DNA of 64,000 nucleotides from Dictyobacter vulcani (lineage in GTDB: Bacteria > Chloroflexota > Ktedonobacteria > Ktedonobacterales > Ktedonobacteraceae). Shown one piece after another: positions 62,800 through 64,000 of this stretch. Each line of letters begins with the position of its first letter. Positions within the stretch are counted from its first letter, which is position 1. Position numbers and translations under genes: made by a program. Location: positions 558,001-622,000 of the forward strand of contig NZ_BKZW01000001.1 in NCBI RefSeq assembly GCF_008974265.1. Reading direction: 5' to 3'. The notes beneath the pieces are model-generated. The model was given only the letters and a program-made list of their open reading frames with translations, was not told where the DNA came from and did no database searches.

Positions 62800-64000
62800 C
62801 TACTTATTCGCAAAGCGACGATGCACAATCATTTTCAAAGGGATATTGGGTCGGATAGTGATCGTTTTATTTGGATCAGGATGAACCTGCTGTCCCGGCA
62901 CCAGTTCAAACGAGACATGCTGAGCAAGCGTCGCTAGCAATAGCTGCCCTTCCATCATCGCGAAATGGTTACCAATACAGATACGCGGTCCGGCCCCAAA
63001 GGGAAGGTAAGCGTGGCGAGGTAGGCGCTTTTCATTCTCTGGCGTAAAGCGCTCAGGGTCAAAAGCTTCAGGATTGGGGAAGTACGCTGGACGGCGATGC
63101 ATGGCATAAGTCGCTACCAACACCACATCCTGCTTCTTGATTGGATAGCCGTTCAGGTCACAGTCCTTTAACGCTACACGCGAGACTGCATAGGCTGGTG
63201 GATACAGGCGCATGGCTTCCTTGAACACCTGTAAGGTATAGGGAAGCTGCTGCAGATCAGCATATGCTGGCGTGCGACCCTGCAAAACGCTATCAACCTC
63301 ATGGCACATCTTCGCAAATACGTCAGGATTTTGAGCCAGAAGATACCAGGCCCAGGTTAAGGCCGTGGCGGTCGTTTCATGGCCAGCACCAAACAAAGTC
63401 AGCGCTTCGTCGCGCGCTTGCTTATCATCCATGCTGCTTCCATCATCCTCCTTAGAGCGGAGCAGGACAGAAAGGAAATCGTTCGTCTCAACCTTACTGG
63501 CACGGCGGTCAGCAATCATCTGATTAATACGTCGATCCAGTACTGCCAGAGCTTGCTGCGCCTTTTTACTACGCGGCACCGGCCAGCTCATCGGGATTGA
63601 AAACAGATGGGAAAGTGAGTAATTGACAAAAGAGAGGACGGTTGTCATTGCTGATCCGAGCTCGTCGGCTTCGGTAAAAACGTCCGCGTCAAAGAGGACT
63701 TTTCCGACAATGCTCATGGTCAATTGGGTCATCTCATGACCAATATCTACCACCTGTCCCTCATGCCAGCTCTCTTGAATTTTTTCGCTATAACTCACCA
63801 TAGCATCGGCATAGCTAACAATATGGCGCGGCTGAAATGAGGGAGCCATCAACTTACGCTGCTGTCGATGGAGTGCTCCTTCGCTGATAAACAGGCCCTT
63901 ACCAATGACAGGCTCAAAGGCACTACGCATACCGTCGCCCTTGTCAAAGTCAGCGGCATGCTCAACCAGGAGGCTGCGTGCTAACTCAGAAGAGTTAATT
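62800..64000 (-). CDS. Cytochrome P450, 5' end outside window
   Basis: Heme-thiolate mono-oxygenase; the frame is open at the window edge (INSSELARSLLVEHAADFD), so the N-terminus is missing. SEGALHRQQRKLMAPSF is the C-helix with the WxxxR-like Arg. LTLFGAGHETTATAL is the oxygen-binding I-helix, FKEAMRLYPPAY the ExxR motif, and FGAGPRICIGNHFAMMEGQ the heme loop with its Cys ligand. The pattern fits CYP102/CYP4-like bacterial class II enzymes that oxidise fatty acids or similar molecules. At least 400 residues are seen. No ferredoxin or reductase domain is fused at the C-terminus. Confidence 0.93.
   Translation of the reverse strand, partial: INSSELARSLLVEHAADFDKGDGMRSAFEPVIGKGLFISEGALHRQQRKLMAPSFQPRHIVSYADAMVSYSEKIQESWHEGQVVDIGHEMTQLTMSIVGKVLFDADVFTEADELGSAMTTVLSFVNYSLSHLFSIPMSWPVPRSKKAQQALAVLDRRINQMIADRRASKVETNDFLSVLLRSKEDDGSSMDDKQARDEALTLFGAGHETTATALTWAWYLLAQNPDVFAKMCHEVDSVLQGRTPAYADLQQLPYTLQVFKEAMRLYPPAYAVSRVALKDCDLNGYPIKKQDVVLVATYAMHRRPAYFPNPEAFDPERFTPENEKRLPRHAYLPFGAGPRICIGNHFAMMEGQLLLATLAQHVSFELVPGQQVHPDPNKTITIRPNIPLKMIVHRRFANK

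Noticed and set aside
1..64000. CRISPR array or cas genes
   Set aside because: No set of regularly spaced direct repeats and no Cas-type protein was seen. The only RNA-guided nuclease genes are the two tnpB copies.
1..64000. Ribosomal RNA genes or a replication origin
   Set aside because: No rRNA-like stretch, dnaA gene or DnaA-box cluster was recognised.

Overview
The window looks like accessory DNA from a bacterial chromosome rich in insertion sequences. The mix is a heterodimeric ABC exporter, a fused 2-oxoacid:ferredoxin oxidoreductase pair, a cytochrome P450, a large exopolysaccharide locus with a DUF4012 protein, and IS66, IS110, IS3, IS4-like, ISAs1 and TnpB elements. I infer a Ktedonobacteria-like member of the Chloroflexota. 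This rests on gene content only, because no rRNA or marker protein is present.

Left part (1-27.9 kb): a patchwork of small functional modules broken up by mobile DNA. It opens with the 3' part of a tyrosine recombinase gene. A two-subunit ABC exporter follows, lying between copies of a 20-bp motif that also forms the ends of an IS at 25-27 kb. Next come a transposase remnant, a reductase beside a frameshifted AraC regulator, an IS110 copy, an IS66 copy with exact 8-bp target duplication, a stand-alone tnpB, and a VOC protein. A two-component system with a LssY-domain protein faces an ABC-2 type exporter, whose ATPase gene is split by an IS3 element that can be removed on paper to the base. 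A metal module follows (SmtB-type ArsR, P1B ATPase, broken Nramp). The part ends with a methyltransferase gene broken by an IS and joined to a recombinase fragment.

Middle (28-53.7 kb): an exopolysaccharide locus. It has an O-antigen-ligase-type polymerase, a flippase, a Wzz-like chain-length protein, a tyrosine autokinase, an initiating sugar transferase, five GT4 domains, and a protein joining a glucuronyl C5-epimerase domain to a GT4 domain. Five enzymes (WbpA-, WbpB-, WbpE-, WbpD- and WbpI-like) make up the complete known route from UDP-GlcNAc to UDP-ManNAc3NAcA, and a separate WecB-like epimerase is also present. Three decayed gene fragments match intact genes of the same locus, which points to past duplication or exchange.

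Right part (53.7-64 kb): a methyltransferase, a decayed HTH gene, an integrase next to the 3' end of a CAU tRNA (a typical island boundary), the korAB pair with a terminator, a frameshifted zinc-ribbon gene, an ISAs1-family IS with exact ends, two small membrane proteins, and a P450 that runs off the right edge.

All family assignments are from reading motifs; no database search was run. About nine genes carry single-base frameshifts. Several lie at homopolymers, so assembly error and true decay cannot be told apart here.
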